64,000 nt of DNA. Origin: Lyngbya aestuarii BL J (GTDB taxonomy: Bacteria > Cyanobacteriota > Cyanobacteriia > Cyanobacteriales > Microcoleaceae). Of the stretch, positions 1-9,205 are shown one piece after another. The notes beneath the pieces were generated by a model. The model ran no database searches. It worked only from the letters and a program-made list of their open reading frames with translations, and was not told the origin of the DNA. Position numbers and translations under genes: made by a program. Each line of letters starts with the position of its first letter. Within the stretch, counting starts at the first letter, position 1. The stretch is from the NCBI RefSeq assembly GCF_000478195.2, contig NZ_AUZM01000004.1:62001-126000 (forward strand), given 5' to 3'.

Positions 1-1149
1 TTCTAAGGCTAAGTCAATTAAGAAGTCTAAACTTTTATAAGGTGAAGGTATTATCTTTATTCCTTTTCCTGTGTCTTCTTCAGAGAATTTTGAATAATCT
101 TCTAATAACTTGACATCTTCATAAGTTAAAGGTTTTCGATTTTGTAAACTTTTAAAAGTATTCCAAACTGCCGATCTATATTTTGCCATTGTTTTACTCT
201 TGATCGGTGAAAAGTTATATCTAAATTGAGTTGGATCTTCTAATTGAAGCTTCTTCCACTCTCTCCCCACTCTTATTGTGCCATTTAAATCCATTATCGC
301 TTTTTTCCTTTTATTAATTTGCAGCCCTATCCCACTCGCAATATAACCCTCAATTAACGCCTGTTCATTCCAATCACTCCAAATTCTCGCCCGTCCAATA
401 CGGCTACTTTCACCGCCTTTAAACGGTATCCACAAAAACAACACCAGAGAATACTTTTTATCTAAAAGAAACTCAGCACAATATTTACTATTTTTAGCAG
501 TACCATTTCCATATTTAATACTTCCTACACTTGAAAACTCTTGTATACTAGAATCAAAGCTGAGAATCTTCTCTCTTATTCTCAAAATTGTCTCTTTTTT
601 ACTCGGTGGAAAATCCGTCATAAACTTCCGAAGTCTTTGAGGTTGACTGGGAAGATTACTTTCTCTCGCATCCTCATAAAAAATTTGAATTTGTGAAGTT
701 TTCTGGCTATCAATATCTTTCAAAATGAGATAAAACTTGTTATCCTCTTGAACAATAGAAAACTGAAAAAACTCAAATTTGAGATGATGATATTGGCGAT
801 CAATTAAATTATCTCGGTGAAAACTGGGTGCGATCGCCACCAAATTCACAGGTTTGTCATAATCAATGCGATCGCCAAAGGGCTTGTCTTCAAGCAAAGC
901 ATGGTAATATCGAGTCAGCTGCTGAACAATGCCTCTATCTTCAACATTTTTTAACTCAATCACCACCAAGCGTCCGGTTTTGTCTGTAGCCAAAAGATCA
1001 CAACGTTGATTATTAACAATATATTGACGTTGGATAACCGTCCAACCCAGTATTTGATCGAGATGAGAAAACAGAAAATCTTCTAACGCTTCCTCACTCT
1101 CAAATTCCCAACATGAGCCAGTTTTCCTTAAAGTGACAAAACTTTGCAT
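1..1149 (-). CDS. NucS-like PD-(D/E)XK endonuclease (3' end cut by window edge)
   Basis: An open frame of 383 codons runs off the left window edge without a stop, so the C-terminus is missing. It begins MQSFVTLRKTGSCW at the ATG read from 1149. Near residues 20-70 it shows a helix with acidic residues, then CDLLATD with Asp51 and the strand VVIELK with Glu65 and Lys67. This D-x13-E-x-K spacing fits a PD-(D/E)XK nuclease core of the NucS/RecB-like type (COG1637), usually found on DNA-repair or branched-DNA nucleases. The later part (residues 150-383) is Lys-rich and I do not recognise it. It is divergent from the SNase-like gene at 1227, with only 77 bp between them. Exact substrate is unknown; the nuclease call is fairly sure, the NucS label less so. 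Confidence 0.6.
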   Translation of the reverse strand, partial: MQSFVTLRKTGSCWEFESEEALEDFLFSHLDQILGWTVIQRQYIVNNQRCDLLATDKTGRLVVIELKNVEDRGIVQQLTRYYHALLEDKPFGDRIDYDKPVNLVAIAPSFHRDNLIDRQYHHLKFEFFQFSIVQEDNKFYLILKDIDSQKTSQIQIFYEDARESNLPSQPQRLRKFMTDFPPSKKETILRIREKILSFDSSIQEFSSVGSIKYGNGTAKNSKYCAEFLLDKKYSLVLFLWIPFKGGESSRIGRARIWSDWNEQALIEGYIASGIGLQINKRKKAIMDLNGTIRVGREWKKLQLEDPTQFRYNFSPIKSKTMAKYRSAVWNTFKSLQNRKPLTYEDVKLLEDYSKFSEEDTGKGIKIIPSPYKSLDFLIDLALE

Positions 1150-1226
1150 TTCCGTTGCAGGGTTCAGATTAAAATTATGATATCATAGCCATCACTTAAA
1201 CCTAGAATTTTTGTATTTAAAGAACA

Positions 1227-2168
1227 GTGGGAACTTGGATTAAAGACTTACAAGTTACGAAAGTTGTTGATGGAGATACCCTCAAAGTATTGTTGAATGG
1301 TAAACGAGAATTTTTGAGGCTGCACTGTGTTGACACCGAAGAATCGTTTCCCTGTGGAACAAAACCCGTTACAAATGCGGGAATTGCATCTTCAGAAATG
1401 GCAATCCAATACTTTACGAATTCTGATGGTGAACTGACGCAGGTTGATGTAGAATTTGATGGGGACGAACCCGTTGAAGTCTGTCTAGAAAAATACCGAG
1501 ATAGTCACGGTCGGATTATTTGCTATATTCATAAAGACGGTGAAAACTATAATACTTGGTTGATTAGAGAAGGTTGGAGTCCGTATTTTATTAAATATGG
1601 TCGTTCTATATTTTATCATCAACAAATGATGGAAGCTGAAGCCGAAGCCCAAGCTTATCATCGGATTATTTGGAACGCTCATACCAATCAAAATGGGGCT
1701 TTCCGCAACTACGAATTATTAATGTCTTGGTGGACACTACGAGACTCAATTATTCAAGATTATCGCCTCAATGGAATTCGGGCGGGAGTGCTTTCGGTAC
1801 GTTTAGATTACCCTAAAATTATCGCCGCCGCAGCAAAAGAAGAATGGATTACCATCTTTTGTGATTTACAAGATGGCGTGACCAAATGGATTGGAAGCGG
1901 GGCGTTGATTCATACAGGTTCAAAAGATCATATCTTAAAATTGTGGATTCCCGAAGCTAAAAACGATAAAAATGCACCCCTAGCTCAACTCATTCAAAAA
2001 CGTTATTCAGGTTTAGGACGAGGTTATGTTTATGTGAGTGGAAAAGCGGTAATGTATCGTGATAAACCAGAAATTACGTTAACAGATCTCAAACAGATCT
2101 CCGATTTTTGTCCAATTTTTCCCATTGAAAAACAGAGGCTTGTCAAAACCCGAGAAAAAAGTCAATAA
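1227..2168 (+). CDS. Staphylococcal nuclease-like (SNase) protein with C-terminal OB-fold-like domain
   Basis: The first 130 residues follow the thermonuclease fold. VDGDTL carries the metal-binding Asp15 and Asp17, Arg31 sits in FLRLHC, and VDTEES gives Asp36 and Glu39, the position of the catalytic glutamate. The later HGRI supplies the second catalytic arginine, followed by LIREGW. These match D19, D21, R35, D40, E43 and R87 of the S. aureus enzyme, so activity is likely. Residues 170-313 look like an added OB-fold (ending GKAVMYRDKPEITLTDL), which would bind nucleic acid. No signal peptide is visible, unlike the secreted enzyme. The start is GTG; no good ATG lies upstream. It ends 18 bp before the SOUL gene, so the two may be co-transcribed. 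Confidence 0.75.
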   Translation: MGTWIKDLQVTKVVDGDTLKVLLNGKREFLRLHCVDTEESFPCGTKPVTNAGIASSEMAIQYFTNSDGELTQVDVEFDGDEPVEVCLEKYRDSHGRIICYIHKDGENYNTWLIREGWSPYFIKYGRSIFYHQQMMEAEAEAQAYHRIIWNAHTNQNGAFRNYELLMSWWTLRDSIIQDYRLNGIRAGVLSVRLDYPKIIAAAAKEEWITIFCDLQDGVTKWIGSGALIHTGSKDHILKLWIPEAKNDKNAPLAQLIQKRYSGLGRGYVYVSGKAVMYRDKPEITLTDLKQISDFCPIFPIEKQRLVKTREKSQ

Positions 2169-2186
2169 AGCTGCTAAACTATAAAT

Positions 2187-2717
2187 ATGATTCTTGAAAA
2201 TAGAGTACAAGCAATGCCGACTTCTTTACCGGAAGGATTTCCTGAACCCACTCAAGCAGGTGTAATTGAAATCAAATATTATCCGGCTTATCGGGGAGTA
2301 ACCTATTCTCATAGCGGAGATTTAACCCAAGCCACCAAAGCAGCATTTAACCCCTTATTTCAGCATATTAGCAGTAATAATATTGCCATGACCACACCTG
2401 TAGAAGCCCGTTATCAAGATGCTTCTCGGGCGGAGGTTTCGTTTTTGTATTCAAGTCCTCAAATTTCTCCTCAACAGGTTCAGTCTGATGTTCAAGTCCT
2501 AGATACTGAAGCGATGATGGTGGTCAGTATTGGAATTCAAGGGGCTTATACTTGGGAAAGTTACGAAACTCATCTTCAGAAACTTCAGAGTTGGCTACAA
2601 CAAAATCCTCAATATCAAGCAGTTGATTCGCCTCGACGATTATTTTACAACTCCCCCATGACACCCGAATCTCTCAAATATAGTGAAGTCCAAATCCCCA
2701 TTCAAAAAGTCTCTTAA
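2187..2717 (+). CDS. SOUL family heme-binding protein
   Basis: A 176-residue protein of the SOUL/HBP family, soluble proteins that bind heme or other tetrapyrroles in eukaryotes and many cyanobacteria. Family features seen are the early VIEIKYYPAYRGV strand, NIAMTTPVEARY (the conserved M-T-x-P-V block) near residue 70, and a C-terminal RRLFYNSPMTPES close to the family's usual ending. There is no signal peptide, so it is probably cytoplasmic. The ATG at 2187 is 18 bp after the SNase-like gene; Met10 (2214) is an alternative start. The heme role is family knowledge, and the real ligand here is unknown. Confidence 0.8.
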   Translation: MILENRVQAMPTSLPEGFPEPTQAGVIEIKYYPAYRGVTYSHSGDLTQATKAAFNPLFQHISSNNIAMTTPVEARYQDASRAEVSFLYSSPQISPQQVQSDVQVLDTEAMMVVSIGIQGAYTWESYETHLQKLQSWLQQNPQYQAVDSPRRLFYNSPMTPESLKYSEVQIPIQKVS

Positions 2718-2979
2718 CTCTAATCAAATTAAGGTGACATTTTACATCTATCTAAAGATAGATTTTTTGACGTATTAAAAATGTTAAATTGAGAGGATAA
2801 CTTTATTTTTAAGTAGAAAACATCATTATAGATTAATATTAGCTCAAAGTCGCAAAGACTGACTTGACTTTTCACTTCAGTTTAGGTATTCTCACAAAAA
2901 TAATCATTCAGGGTCTAGGAGAATACCCAGTTATAAAACTCACATATTTTCCTCAAACCCATCTAAAGTATTGTCAACT

Positions 2980-4929
2980 ATGAGTTCACAACTGCCCACA
3001 CAAAAACTGTCAAAAATTGACCGCATCAGCCAAGACGAAGCGATTGAAAAAATAGAAGAAACCATTGACTCCCCAACCGAACAAGATATTGATTTGGAGT
3101 TTCTCTACACCCGAGATATTGAATTTCGTCAAGAAACCATTTATTTTATTGTTGTAGATCGATTTTGTGATGGAGATCCCGATAATAATGAAGGCCCTAA
3201 TCCTGAACTTTATGATCCCGAAAAACAAGATTGGGGAAAGTATTGGGGCGGAGATTTACAAGGAGTTATTGATAAGTTAGATTATCTCAAAAATTTAGGC
3301 GTAACAGCCCTGTGGTTAACCCCTTTGTTTGAACAAGTCGAAGGATTATTCTTTGAAAGTGCAGCCGTTCATGGATATTGGACAAAAGACTTTAAACGAA
3401 TTAATCCTCGCTTTATTGGTGTTGATGAAAACCCCTCACTCAACCAAACTCAAGATACAAAAGATACTATATTTGATCGGTTAATTGAAGAATTAGACAA
3501 ACGAGGTATGAAGTTAATTCTAGATATCGTTTGTAACCATAGTAGTCCTGATGTCGCCGGAGAAAAAGGCGCCCTTTATGATGATGGTGTCAAAATCGCC
3601 GATTTCCATGAAGACGCGAATCACTGGTATCATCACTACGGAGAAGTCACAGACTGGGAAGATGAATGGCAAGTTCAAAACTGTGAATTAGCAGGACTGG
3701 CTTCATTTAATGAAAATAATACCGAGTATCGAACTTATATCAAATCAGCGATTAAACAATGGATAGATCGGGGGGTTGATGCGTTACGAATCGATACCGT
3801 TAAGCATATGCCAATCTGGTTTTGGCAAGAATTTATTGCGGATATTACGACCTATAGACCCGATATTTTTATCTTAGGAGAATGGATTTATTCTAGCCCA
3901 GATGACGGACTTTCTGTAGAATTTACCAATAATTCTGGAATGTCAATACTAGATTTTGGACTCTGTATCGCAATTCGACGGGCGTTAGGAAACTGTGAAG
4001 AAGATGGGTTTTATTTAATCAAAGATATTCTCGATAAAGATCATTATTACGACAGTGCAACCGAATTAATTACCTTCATTGATAACCATGATATGCACCG
4101 TTTTCAAACCTTAAATTCTGATCCGGGTTATTTGCATATGGCGGTAGCCTTAATTATGACTTCCCGAGGAATTCCCTGTCTGTATTACGGGACTGAACAG
4201 TATCTTCACGATGATACCAATGGCGATCACAATCCTTACGGAAATAACGATCCTTATAACCGTCCGATGATGGAAAAATGGGATAAAGATAGCCCTCTCT
4301 ATCGTGAAATTCGACTGCTTTCAGGGGTGCGACGACTCAATCCTGCGGCTTCAATGGGAGGTCAATGGCAAAAATATATTACCCCTGATATTTATTGCTA
4401 CACTCGTCGCTATCGGGATTCTAGAGTATTTGTCGCCATGAACCGAGGCGAAGATGTTGTTTTAGAAGCGGTAGAAACCGGTTTACCGGATGGAGAACAT
4501 ACCGATGTAATGTCACCGAATAAATATGAAGTAGTCGATGGACATATCCATAATCTTCAGTTAGATTCTAAACAAATTATTGTCCTTTCTCATGTCGGCG
4601 AACGACTCAAAGCCCAAACCATTGTCCGAGTTCAGTTGAATGGAGTGCAAACCCTTCCGGGTGAAAGTATTGTGATTATCGGAGATTGTCCAGAACTCGG
4701 AAATTGGGATATTGGCAAAGCTTATCCTCTAGAATATATTAATAGTAATACTTGGTTTGCAGAAATTCCTTTTAATGAAAGCGCCGGAAAACTAATCAAT
4801 TATAAGTATACCATGCTACGAGAAGGACAATCCCCTCTCCGGGAAAATTTAGTTTCTCGTCGTTGGGTGATTGCCAGTGAAGGGATTGTAAAATGGCGAG
4901 ATCGATGGGCTCCTGGGCGAGAATCTTAA
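2980..4929 (+). CDS. GH13 alpha-amylase family enzyme with C-terminal CBM20 starch-binding domain
   Basis: A 649-residue glycoside hydrolase family 13 protein acting on alpha-1,4 glucans. All four GH13 blocks are present: LDIVCNH at 182-188, ALRIDTVKH at 268-276 with nucleophile Asp272, LGEW with acid/base Glu301, and DNHD at 368-371 with Asp371. The metal-site region and an Asn-Gly-Asp-rich loop (DTNGDHNPYG) resemble the CGTase/maltogenic amylase group. From about residue 545 a CBM20 starch-binding module follows (VIIGDCPELGNWD). No signal peptide is visible, so it probably acts on internal glycogen. I chose the ATG at 2980; an in-frame TTG lies 9 bp earlier. A 262-bp AT-rich leader precedes it. 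Hydrolysis versus transglycosylation cannot be decided from motifs. Confidence 0.88.
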   Translation: MSSQLPTQKLSKIDRISQDEAIEKIEETIDSPTEQDIDLEFLYTRDIEFRQETIYFIVVDRFCDGDPDNNEGPNPELYDPEKQDWGKYWGGDLQGVIDKLDYLKNLGVTALWLTPLFEQVEGLFFESAAVHGYWTKDFKRINPRFIGVDENPSLNQTQDTKDTIFDRLIEELDKRGMKLILDIVCNHSSPDVAGEKGALYDDGVKIADFHEDANHWYHHYGEVTDWEDEWQVQNCELAGLASFNENNTEYRTYIKSAIKQWIDRGVDALRIDTVKHMPIWFWQEFIADITTYRPDIFILGEWIYSSPDDGLSVEFTNNSGMSILDFGLCIAIRRALGNCEEDGFYLIKDILDKDHYYDSATELITFIDNHDMHRFQTLNSDPGYLHMAVALIMTSRGIPCLYYGTEQYLHDDTNGDHNPYGNNDPYNRPMMEKWDKDSPLYREIRLLSGVRRLNPAASMGGQWQKYITPDIYCYTRRYRDSRVFVAMNRGEDVVLEAVETGLPDGEHTDVMSPNKYEVVDGHIHNLQLDSKQIIVLSHVGERLKAQTIVRVQLNGVQTLPGESIVIIGDCPELGNWDIGKAYPLEYINSNTWFAEIPFNESAGKLINYKYTMLREGQSPLRENLVSRRWVIASEGIVKWRDRWAPGRES

Positions 4930-4937
4930 CAAGAAAG

Positions 4938-5019
4938 AGGGAACAGGGAACGACGGATCAGGGAACAGGAAGAAGGCAAAAGGCACTCATGCAAAAGTAA
5001 AGACTGTTCCTTGTTCCTT
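4938..5019. repeat. Imperfect inverted repeat of GGAAC-rich short repeats
   Basis: The segment after the amylase gene carries GGGAACAGGGAAC near 4939 and the near-complement GTTCCTTGTTCC at 5005-5016. The motif recurs near 21360 and 54730, so it belongs to the short repeated sequences common between genes in filamentous cyanobacteria. It could fold as a hairpin after the gene, but there is no clean T tract. Confidence 0.4.
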
Positions 5020-5077
5020 TAAAACTGTTTTTACGGGTGATGGGTGACTGAAAATCCCCGCCCCTACAGATATTCAA

Positions 5078-5500
5078 TTAATAAGAATCTCCCGAAAGAT
5101 GAACAATCAGTTCACGATTATGTCGATGATTGCGATGTTCCCAAACATAAAGACCCTGCCAAGTTCCTAATACTAATCGTCCTTGAGAAATCGGAATTTG
5201 TTCAGAAGTATGAGTCAAAACACTACGAATATGAGCGGGCATATCATCAGGCCCTTCAGCATCGTGAATATAATGATTGCCTTCAGGAACTAATTTTGAT
5301 AAGAAATTTTCTAGATCTACTAATACATCTGGATCAGCATTTTCTTGGATAATCAAACTAGCTGAAGTATGGCGCAAAAACACACTACACAAACCAGTTT
5401 TAATGCCAGATTTGGAGACAATATCCTCAACTTGATGGGTGACTCGGACGAGAGACTTAGGAGTGGTAGAAACTCGAATTAATTGTTGATAGTGAGTCAT
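5078..5500 (-). CDS. YjbQ family protein (UPF0047)
   Basis: A 140-residue protein of the YjbQ/UPF0047 family, small trimeric proteins whose E. coli member has weak thiamine-phosphate synthase activity; the true role is unsettled. Signature pieces are GLCSVFLRHTSASL, EGPDDMPAHIRSVL and GTWQGLYVWEHR. I chose the ATG at 5500 (MTHYQQLIRVST) because the family is about 140 residues long; an upstream in-frame Met at 5548 would add 16 unconserved residues. It is divergent from aspS, with about 226 bp between the starts. Confidence 0.85.
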   Translation of the reverse strand: MTHYQQLIRVSTTPKSLVRVTHQVEDIVSKSGIKTGLCSVFLRHTSASLIIQENADPDVLVDLENFLSKLVPEGNHYIHDAEGPDDMPAHIRSVLTHTSEQIPISQGRLVLGTWQGLYVWEHRNHRHNRELIVHLSGDSY

Positions 5501-5726
5501 AACCGTTAATCGTAAATAATGGACAATCTTTTGAGAGAACAGCGTCACACACTTTTAACACTATATCTACATCTAACAGAGTTGCGTCCGTCCTCAAAGA
5601 CTAATGCAGACTTGTGACTGACCCTCGAAAAATAAAAATAAAATTAAGTTAGCAATTTTGCTCACCTATTATATACTGGTATTTTGCTAATCTTGTATGT
5701 GAATCCAGATCGAAAAATCGATAGCC

Positions 5727-7529
5727 ATGCGAACCCATTACTGTGGACAACTCAGAAGTACCGATATCGGAAAAACCGTCACTCTCTGCGGATGGGTGGA
5801 TCGTCGTCGAGATCATGGCGGAGTGATCTTTCTGGATTTGCGCGATCGCATGGGTATCGTTCAAATTGTCAGCGATCCTCAACGCACTCCAGACTCCTAC
5901 AACATCGCGGAAACGATGCGAAATGAATATGTGGTGAAAATCACGGGTCGAGTCTCTCAACGTCCAGATGAGTCCCTCAACACCAAACTCGCCACCGGAG
6001 AAGTCGAAATCTATGCCGATCAAATTGAACTTCTCAACGCCCTGGGAAAACCACTTCCCTTTCAAATTTCCACCGCAGAACCCGAATCTGTTAAAGAAGA
6101 ATTACGCTTAAGATATCGCTATTTAGACATCAGGCGCGATCGCATGACTCGCAACCTTCAACTCCGTCATGGGGTGGTCAAAGCAATGCGTCGTTTCCTC
6201 GAAGATCAAGAACACTTTATCGAGATTGAAACCCCAATTCTGACTCGTTCCACCCCAGAAGGGGCCAGAGACTATGTTCTCCCGAGTCGGGTTAACCCCG
6301 GAGAATGGTTTGCTTTACCGCAGTCCCCGCAATTATTTAAACAATTGTTGATGGTATCGGGAATGGATCGATATTATCAGATTGCTCATTGTTTTCGAGA
6401 TGAAGATTTACGGGCGGATCGTCAACCGGAATTTACTCAATTGGATATGGAAATGAGTTTCATGTCTCAAGAGGAAATTCTAGCTTTAAATGAAGCGTTA
6501 GTGGCTCATATTTTTAAAGCAGTTAAAGAGATAGATTTACCCCTTCCTTTTCCCCGTTTAACCTATGCTGAAGCCTTAGATCGGTATGGGAGTGATAAGC
6601 CAGACACCCGATTTGGTTTAGAATTAGTTGATGTTTCTGATCTTGTTAAAGACTGTGGGTTTAAGGTCTTTTCAGGAGCGGTTCTATCGGGCGGAATTGT
6701 CAAAATATTACCGATTCCGGGTGGAAATGAAGCTTTTTCTAATGTGAGAATTAAGCCCGGTGGTGATTTATTTAAAGAAGCCAGTGAAGCCGGGGCGAAA
6801 GGCTTGGCTTATATTCGGGTCAAAGAAGGCGGAAAACTCGATACTATTGGGGCGATTAAAGATAACTTGAGTGAAGACCAAAAGCAAGAAATCCTCAAAC
6901 GAACTCAAGCTAAACCGGGTTTCCTGTTGTTATTTGGGGCGGGAGAAACAAACACAGTTAATAAAACGTTAGATCGTTTGCGGTTAGTGGTTGGGGAAGA
7001 ATTGGGATTAATTGCTAAAGATCAGACCAATTTTCTGTGGGTGACTGATTTTCCGATGTTTGAATGGAATGCAGATGAAAAGCGTTTAGAAGCCTTACAT
7101 CATCCGTTTACGGCACCCCATCCAGATGATTTAGCGGACTTAAAAACGGCTCGGGCTTTGGCTTATGACTTGGTTTTAAATGGGTATGAAATTGGCGGGG
7201 GAAGTCTGCGAATTTATCAGCGAGATGTCCAAGAAAAGGTATTTGAAACGATTGGATTATCGATTGAAGAAGCGTTTAATAAGTTTGGATTTTTATTAGA
7301 AGCTTTTGAATATGGTACCCCTCCCCACGGAGGGATTGCTTATGGTTTAGATCGGTTAGTGATGTTGTTGGCTGGAGAAGAATCCATTCGAGATGTGATT
7401 GCCTTTCCGAAGACTCAACAAGCCCGTTGTTTGTTAACTAATGCACCGTCTAAGGTAGAGGATAAACAGTTAAAAGAATTACACGTTGCCTCGACCTATA
7501 AACCGAAGAAGTCAGAAGAAAAGAGTTAG
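5727..7529 (+). CDS. aspS: Aspartyl-tRNA synthetase
   Basis: A 600-residue class IIb synthetase that charges tRNA-Asp. The N-terminal OB-fold anticodon domain is clear ([18 protein letters not shown]). Motif 2 lies in [18 protein letters not shown], a bacterial-type GAD insertion occupies roughly residues 290-420, and motif 3 is [13 protein letters not shown] followed by [10 protein letters not shown]. The length matches bacterial AspRS. The gene stands alone, divergent from YjbQ, and a dispersed palindrome follows its stop at 7544. Some cyanobacterial AspRS also charge tRNA-Asn; the motifs seen do not tell which kind this is. Confidence 0.97.
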   Translation: MRTHYCGQLRSTDIGKTVTLCGWVDRRRDHGGVIFLDLRDRMGIVQIVSDPQRTPDSYNIAETMRNEYVVKITGRVSQRPDESLNTKLATGEVEIYADQIELLNALGKPLPFQISTAEPESVKEELRLRYRYLDIRRDRMTRNLQLRHGVVKAMRRFLEDQEHFIEIETPILTRSTPEGARDYVLPSRVNPGEWFALPQSPQLFKQLLMVSGMDRYYQIAHCFRDEDLRADRQPEFTQLDMEMSFMSQEEILALNEALVAHIFKAVKEIDLPLPFPRLTYAEALDRYGSDKPDTRFGLELVDVSDLVKDCGFKVFSGAVLSGGIVKILPIPGGNEAFSNVRIKPGGDLFKEASEAGAKGLAYIRVKEGGKLDTIGAIKDNLSEDQKQEILKRTQAKPGFLLLFGAGETNTVNKTLDRLRLVVGEELGLIAKDQTNFLWVTDFPMFEWNADEKRLEALHHPFTAPHPDDLADLKTARALAYDLVLNGYEIGGGSLRIYQRDVQEKVFETIGLSIEEAFNKFGFLLEAFEYGTPPHGGIAYGLDRLVMLLAGEESIRDVIAFPKTQQARCLLTNAPSKVEDKQLKELHVASTYKPKKSEEKS

Positions 7530-7543
7530 TTCACAGTGAAATT

Positions 7544-7568
7544 GTAGGGTGGGCAATGCCCATTCTAC
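7544..7568. repeat. Dispersed palindrome, GTAGGGTGGGC / GCCCATTCTAC
   Basis: GTAGGGTGGGC at 7544-7554 pairs with GCCCATTCTAC at 7558-7568 around a 3-base loop. A second near-identical copy sits at 48982-49006, just after the lysyl-tRNA synthetase gene. It is one of the short mobile or amplified hairpins found between cyanobacterial genes; it may also slow or stop transcription after aspS. Confidence 0.65.
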
Positions 7569-7644
7569 CTGATTGATGATCCTGAACCGAGAAAAAAATA
7601 ATCACCCCAGAATAATATTACCGGGGTAGATGCTGCTGATGCTC

Positions 7645-8205
7645 TTAATCGTCCACAATATTTGCCCAGGCGGAGAAAGAAGGCGGAAAGAAATCGATTT
7701 CATATTCAGATTCTTCCCATTCTTTAACCCAAAGCGGAACTTTTCCTTTCTCTAGTGTCAGAGCAAACTGTCGTTCTCCAACTTCTGTGATGTGAAAAAT
7801 TTGTTTGAGAGTATCGCCTTGATCTAAAGCTTCACTGAGGATTTCATCAAGTTCAGGAGCAACCCGTTTAACCCGGCTTTTGTTGTCTTCATCAACCCAA
7901 AGTAACTTCAGAGATTTGAGATTACGCGGACTGAGTTCACTCCTAAAATAAACTCGTTTAAGCGTTGCTACGGGTTCTAAACTCCGTTCAATGCGGCGAA
8001 TTTGTTGGAGTCGTAAGTTGTGATGTTCGGCGAGACTTTTGCGTTCAGGTGCTGAAATAATCCCCTTAGTATTGGCGTGTTCCATCCCATATCTCACCAA
8101 CGAACAGCCCAAGTTAGCTAACAGGTGAATAAGCTGTCGCTCTTTGGGAGTGGCTTGGCGTCGAACGAGGGTGTTAGTGGCTCTCCTTGGTCTTCTTGCT
8201 GTCAT
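7645..8205 (-). CDS. Conserved hypothetical protein, 186 aa
   Basis: I do not recognise a named family. The frame codes for 186 residues with no gaps or rare-codon runs. The N-terminus is basic (MTARRPRRATNTLVRRQATPKERQ starts it), followed by a helix-rich middle with LQQIRRIERSLEP and an acidic C-terminal tail rich in Glu, Asp and aromatic residues. There is no signal peptide or membrane helix, so it should be cytoplasmic. The basic start and acidic end would suit a nucleic-acid or ribosome-associated protein, but this is only a guess. It converges on aspS with about 115 bp between the stops. Confidence 0.6.
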   Translation of the reverse strand: MTARRPRRATNTLVRRQATPKERQLIHLLANLGCSLVRYGMEHANTKGIISAPERKSLAEHHNLRLQQIRRIERSLEPVATLKRVYFRSELSPRNLKSLKLLWVDEDNKSRVKRVAPELDEILSEALDQGDTLKQIFHITEVGERQFALTLEKGKVPLWVKEWEESEYEIDFFPPSFSAWANIVDD

Positions 8206-8986
8206 CTGGACTTACTCTATTCGTCTTGTACTTGAGGACTTTCCCTTGAATTGCAACCCCTTTATCCTGCACAAGAGCGACAAAATCCGCCAGAGTCTGG
8301 GGAAAATTTGTTATAGTCTTGACCTTTATGGGAAGGCGAGCAGTGAATCAACAGGAGTAAGTACAACAGTCTTGGGTTGGCAACCCATCGGTTAGCTGTA
8401 GGCGAGGTTTATTCAAAGGGATAAGGTACTCCATTAAAACACTTAATGGCAGATATGATCAAAATTGAGATCATCCTTAACAACGGGGAAAGGGACAAGC
8501 CAGAACTTTTAGTCTGATAATTCGGGGGTTTAGCCCTCTATTATTACCTGACATTATTGATAGCTTTTTGAAAAAGTGGGTAATTGCAATAGACCTCTTG
8601 AATTAATCAAAAGCCAACTGCAATAATATCAATATAGACTCGCACACCTTAATTGGTCAAAAGCATTCAATCTGAACTTGTCCGTAGTGTCCAAAGTTGT
8701 CCACAGATTCCCGATTTTAGGGTGAAATGCTTAACCAATTGATCGATTTGGGTGTTCTACCATCAGGGCGCATCTCCTTTTCTTAGAATACTAGGTGATC
8801 CTATTATATCCCAGATGAGGAGATATTTAGAGAGGGGGTACTTCCCCCTCTTTCAGTATGTTTTTTCGCAAATGGACAGTATTTTTAGAGTTAGCATCGA
8901 TAAATGCAGGCTAAACCCCCTTGAGAAATGGTCAGGGATTTGTTAATTTTAGGAAGACAAAACTTAATGAAATGTAAACAATCCCT
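8206..8986. other. Gene-poor intergenic stretch with several hairpins
   Basis: No supportable protein gene lies here. A 64-codon frame at 8752-8946 has no coding character. Hairpins seen are GGGTT/AACCC near 8375, a long-range ATCTCCT (8772-8778) / AGGAGAT (8818-8824) stem and a terminator-like hairpin at 8832-8850. Together they leave room for a small RNA on the plus strand, for which I have no family match. Confidence 0.5.
8832..8850 (+). terminator. Terminator-like hairpin after a possible small RNA
   Basis: GAGGGGG at 8832-8838 and CCCCCTC at 8844-8850 pair perfectly around TACTT and are followed by TTTCAGTATG and a T6 run. No protein gene on the plus strand ends here, so it would end a non-coding transcript from the 8.2-8.8 kb gap, or act as an insulator before the small gene at 8987. 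Confidence 0.5.
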
Positions 8987-9205
8987 ATGGAACGCTCCAA
9001 ACTCGTTGCCTATCTCACGGGTGCAATTTCTATCATTTTAGCGATCGCTTACCTATTATTAGTCTCTCTGCTGGATCTTCGAGGCGAAATGATTCCGGCA
9101 CCTCAAGACCCGTTAATGATTCCATCTGGGATCAAATCTTTGTCATTAACTGCGGAGAATTTGCACTCTCAAACTGCATTTACTGCACCATTTTTGTCGC
9201 CTTAA
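8987..9205 (+). CDS. Small single-pass membrane protein, conserved hypothetical
   Basis: A 72-residue protein starting MERSKLVAYLTGAISIILAI, with one strong hydrophobic helix at about residues 8-28 followed by DLRGEMIPAP. I recall this start and the LLDxRGEM ending from short conserved proteins across cyanobacteria; no function is known to me. The last 26 bases overlap the convergent kinase gene. The C-terminal third is low in hydrophobic residues and may be variable. Confidence 0.6.
   Translation: MERSKLVAYLTGAISIILAIAYLLLVSLLDLRGEMIPAPQDPLMIPSGIKSLSLTAENLHSQTAFTAPFLSP

Noticed and set aside
5044-5352. 102-codon plus-strand frame
   Set aside because: Antisense to the well-supported YjbQ gene.
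8752-8946. 64-codon frame on the plus strand
   Set aside because: No coding bias, and it spans a terminator hairpin.
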